A DNA stretch of 64,000 bases from Flavisolibacter amylovorans. Its GTDB lineage: Bacteria; Bacteroidota; Bacteroidia; Chitinophagales; Chitinophagaceae. Numbering within the stretch: position 1 is the first letter of the stretch; every line of letters begins with the position of its first letter. Location of the stretch: positions 124,001 to 188,000 of the forward strand of contig NZ_BAABGY010000008.1 in NCBI RefSeq assembly GCF_039541815.1, written 5' to 3'. Positions 62,799 through 64,000 of this stretch are shown piece by piece. A program made the translations under genes and the position numbers. The notes beneath the pieces are model-generated. The model had not been told where the DNA came from, did not search any database, and saw nothing but the letters and a program-made list of their open reading frames with translations.

Positions 62799-63566
62799 AT
62801 GATTACAGTGTATAAACAGGAGGGGTGGCAGGTAGTGACCCAGCGCGCGCACGGTCTGTTGGCCGCACAGTTGGCCGCGAACTGGAATGCGGGTGAGCGC
62901 CCACCCCGCTGGCTCGAAACCATTCTGGCTATTGCGGAGCATGATGACGCTGAAAATGAGTTGGACGGAGAAACATTGCTGACACCGGCGGGCGGTCCCC
63001 TTCATTTCGCCATGAAGGCGTTCGATCTTGCCCACTGTCAAAAGCTGGCGATGATGAGCCAAACAAAGAGCCGTTATATCGCGCTGCTCACTTCGGTGCA
63101 TATGCAGTTCGTCTATGCGGCCTTTGCACGCAAAGATCCGGAAGCCTCGGCATTTCTGAAAGAGCAACGAAAATTGCAGGCCTCCTGGCGAAAAGAGCTC
63201 GGGCTTTCGAAAGAAGAAGTCGGGCGTATTTACAGTTTGATGGAATGGTGTGATGCCTGTTCGCTGCTGCTTTGCAAGGGGGATCTCCAACCGGAGCAAA
63301 GAAAGGTAGAGATCAGCCGGGGACCGGACGGAGCGCTATACTACCTCACGCAGATTGGTGAAAGTACGCTAACGGTTGATCCCTGGCCTTTTGAGCTTGC
63401 ACGCTTTGAGGTGCGGTATGAAAGCCGCACCATCGAGCAACTGGAATTCCGGTCTTCGGAGGAGTTCCGTAGCGCTTTTCTCAAGGCAAAACCGGCCGAA
63501 ACCGTATGGGTATTTGAGAAAACTCATGCTGAAAAAGGAAAAAGCAGGAAGGTTGCGATCCTATAG
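62799..63566 (+). CDS. DUF3891-family protein
   Basis: From ATG 62799 the 255-residue product matches DUF3891: opening MITVYKQEGWQVVTQRAHGL with QLAANW, a central AEHDDAENELDG and a helical C-terminal half. The family is widespread and without known function; the His and Asp residues (RAHG, EHDD) suggest a metal- or nucleotide-handling enzyme. The longer frame upstream reads through non-coding DNA. It lies between the giant protein and a kinase. Confidence 0.8.
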   Translation: MITVYKQEGWQVVTQRAHGLLAAQLAANWNAGERPPRWLETILAIAEHDDAENELDGETLLTPAGGPLHFAMKAFDLAHCQKLAMMSQTKSRYIALLTSVHMQFVYAAFARKDPEASAFLKEQRKLQASWRKELGLSKEEVGRIYSLMEWCDACSLLLCKGDLQPEQRKVEISRGPDGALYYLTQIGESTLTVDPWPFELARFEVRYESRTIEQLEFRSSEEFRSAFLKAKPAETVWVFEKTHAEKGKSRKVAIL

Positions 63567-63647
63567 ACCGGCGCAACCGATCGGCGCTTTCGGTCAAGTC
63601 AGTAGCCGAATGTACCAGGCATAGCGCAACGAGTCGAAAAATCGGGG

Positions 63648-64000
63648 TCAATTGAAGATCGGTAGTACGACGTAAAAGGTAGCGCCGACTCCGGGTTTGC
63701 CCTCTGCCCGGATCGTTCCGCCGTGGCGCTCCGCAATCTTCCGGCAAAGAGACAGGCCAAGGCCGGTGCCTTCGTATCGATCCTTCGCATGGAGCCGGGT
63801 AAAGGTCTGAAAGATCCGCTCGGCAGCTTCCTGCGCAAATCCGATCCCGTTATCCTGTACCATCACTTCGGTAAATCGCTTTCCGGCGGAGTTCGAACCC
63901 GATGATTCGGTTTGTTGGACCGTTGATTCCTGCGAATGCACCCGGATCCGGAGTGCGCGGTCTTCCTTTGCGAATTTCAGCGCATTGTTGACCAGGTTGT
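63648..64000 (-). CDS. Histidine kinase, C-terminal part (cut by window edge)
   Basis: The reverse strand is open to the right edge and encodes HATPase motifs: NLVNNALKFAKED (N box), VQDNGIGFAQEAAERIFQTF (G1), GTGLGLSLCRKIAERHGG (G2) and a final GATFYVVLPIFN. The sensor part lies outside the window. The pattern resembles the seven-PAS kinase at 45919. Probable role: phosphate donor to a receiver. Confidence 0.9.
   Translation of the reverse strand, partial: NLVNNALKFAKEDRALRIRVHSQESTVQQTESSGSNSAGKRFTEVMVQDNGIGFAQEAAERIFQTFTRLHAKDRYEGTGLGLSLCRKIAERHGGTIRAEGKPGVGATFYVVLPIFN

Noticed and set aside
61346..62923. A 525-residue reverse frame opposite the end of giant protein copy B
   Set aside because: It crosses the terminator and the promoter of the next gene and is opposite a clear sorting domain.
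1..64000. CRISPR arrays, rRNA genes or insertion sequences
   Set aside because: No regular short repeats with spacers, no rRNA-like blocks and no transposase with terminal inverted repeats were seen.

Overview
The window is a stretch of chromosome from a Bacteroidetes bacterium, most likely a soil or sludge member of the Chitinophagaceae or a related family. The signs are type IX secretion C-terminal domains, Bacteroidetes -7 promoter boxes (TAnnTTTG), lipoproteins with Bacteroidetes-style lipoboxes, hybrid beta-propeller sensor kinases and a clade II (Sec-lipoprotein) nitrous oxide reductase. Both edges cut through histidine kinase genes.

Layout. (1) 1-8.5 kb: a sensor kinase (cut by the edge) and its LuxR-type regulator, divergent from a 1799-residue secreted surface protein, then a receiver-only protein and a small partner protein. 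(2) 8.5-15.4 kb: an AT-richer accessory region with a serine recombinase, a MerR-like regulator, a tRNA remnant, a PKD lipoprotein and small genes. (3) 15.5-33 kb: a GC-rich denitrification island. It holds an Rrf2 regulator, a cytochrome c lipoprotein, nosZ, a fasciclin lipoprotein, a NosL fusion, nosD, nosF, nosY, a NorC-like cytochrome and a divergent NorB-like protein, then two related multi-heme-type membrane proteins, copper- or metal-related envelope proteins, a second cytochrome c, and an NO-stress operon (Ric-type di-iron repair protein, Rrf2, NnrS-like protein). (4) 33-43 kb: a low-oxygen or stress set with two tandem universal stress proteins, a D-lactate dehydrogenase broken by an in-frame amber codon, a P-type cation ATPase, a CPBP protease and several membrane proteins. 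(5) 43.5-45.6 kb: a graveyard of shuffled, partly inverted fragments of genes whose intact relatives lie elsewhere in the window. (6) 45.9-64 kb: a dense signalling region with a seven-PAS kinase, an ethylene-receptor-like kinase, four receiver-only proteins, a second copy of the kinase / LuxR regulator / giant surface protein module, a DUF3891 protein and another kinase cut by the right edge.

How it works together. NosZ reduces N2O with electrons probably delivered by the small cytochromes c; NosD/F/Y/L load copper; NorC with the NorB-like protein may act on NO; Ric and the NnrS-like protein handle NO damage. Palindromes of the form TGAC-N4-GTCA, the half-site spacing of CRP/FNR-family regulators, lie in four intergenic regions (nos/Rrf2, Ric/Usp, ATPase/membrane pair, Usp2) and would tie the denitrification and stress genes to one low-oxygen or NO regulon.

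The most unusual feature is the duplicated kinase-regulator-giant-protein module. Both copies carry the same 18-bp dyad (TGTAG-N8-CTACA) and the same -7 box at exactly the same spacing. The giant proteins stay nearly identical in sequence through their middle while their sensor kinases have diverged strongly. No function was computed; all calls rest on reading the sequence.
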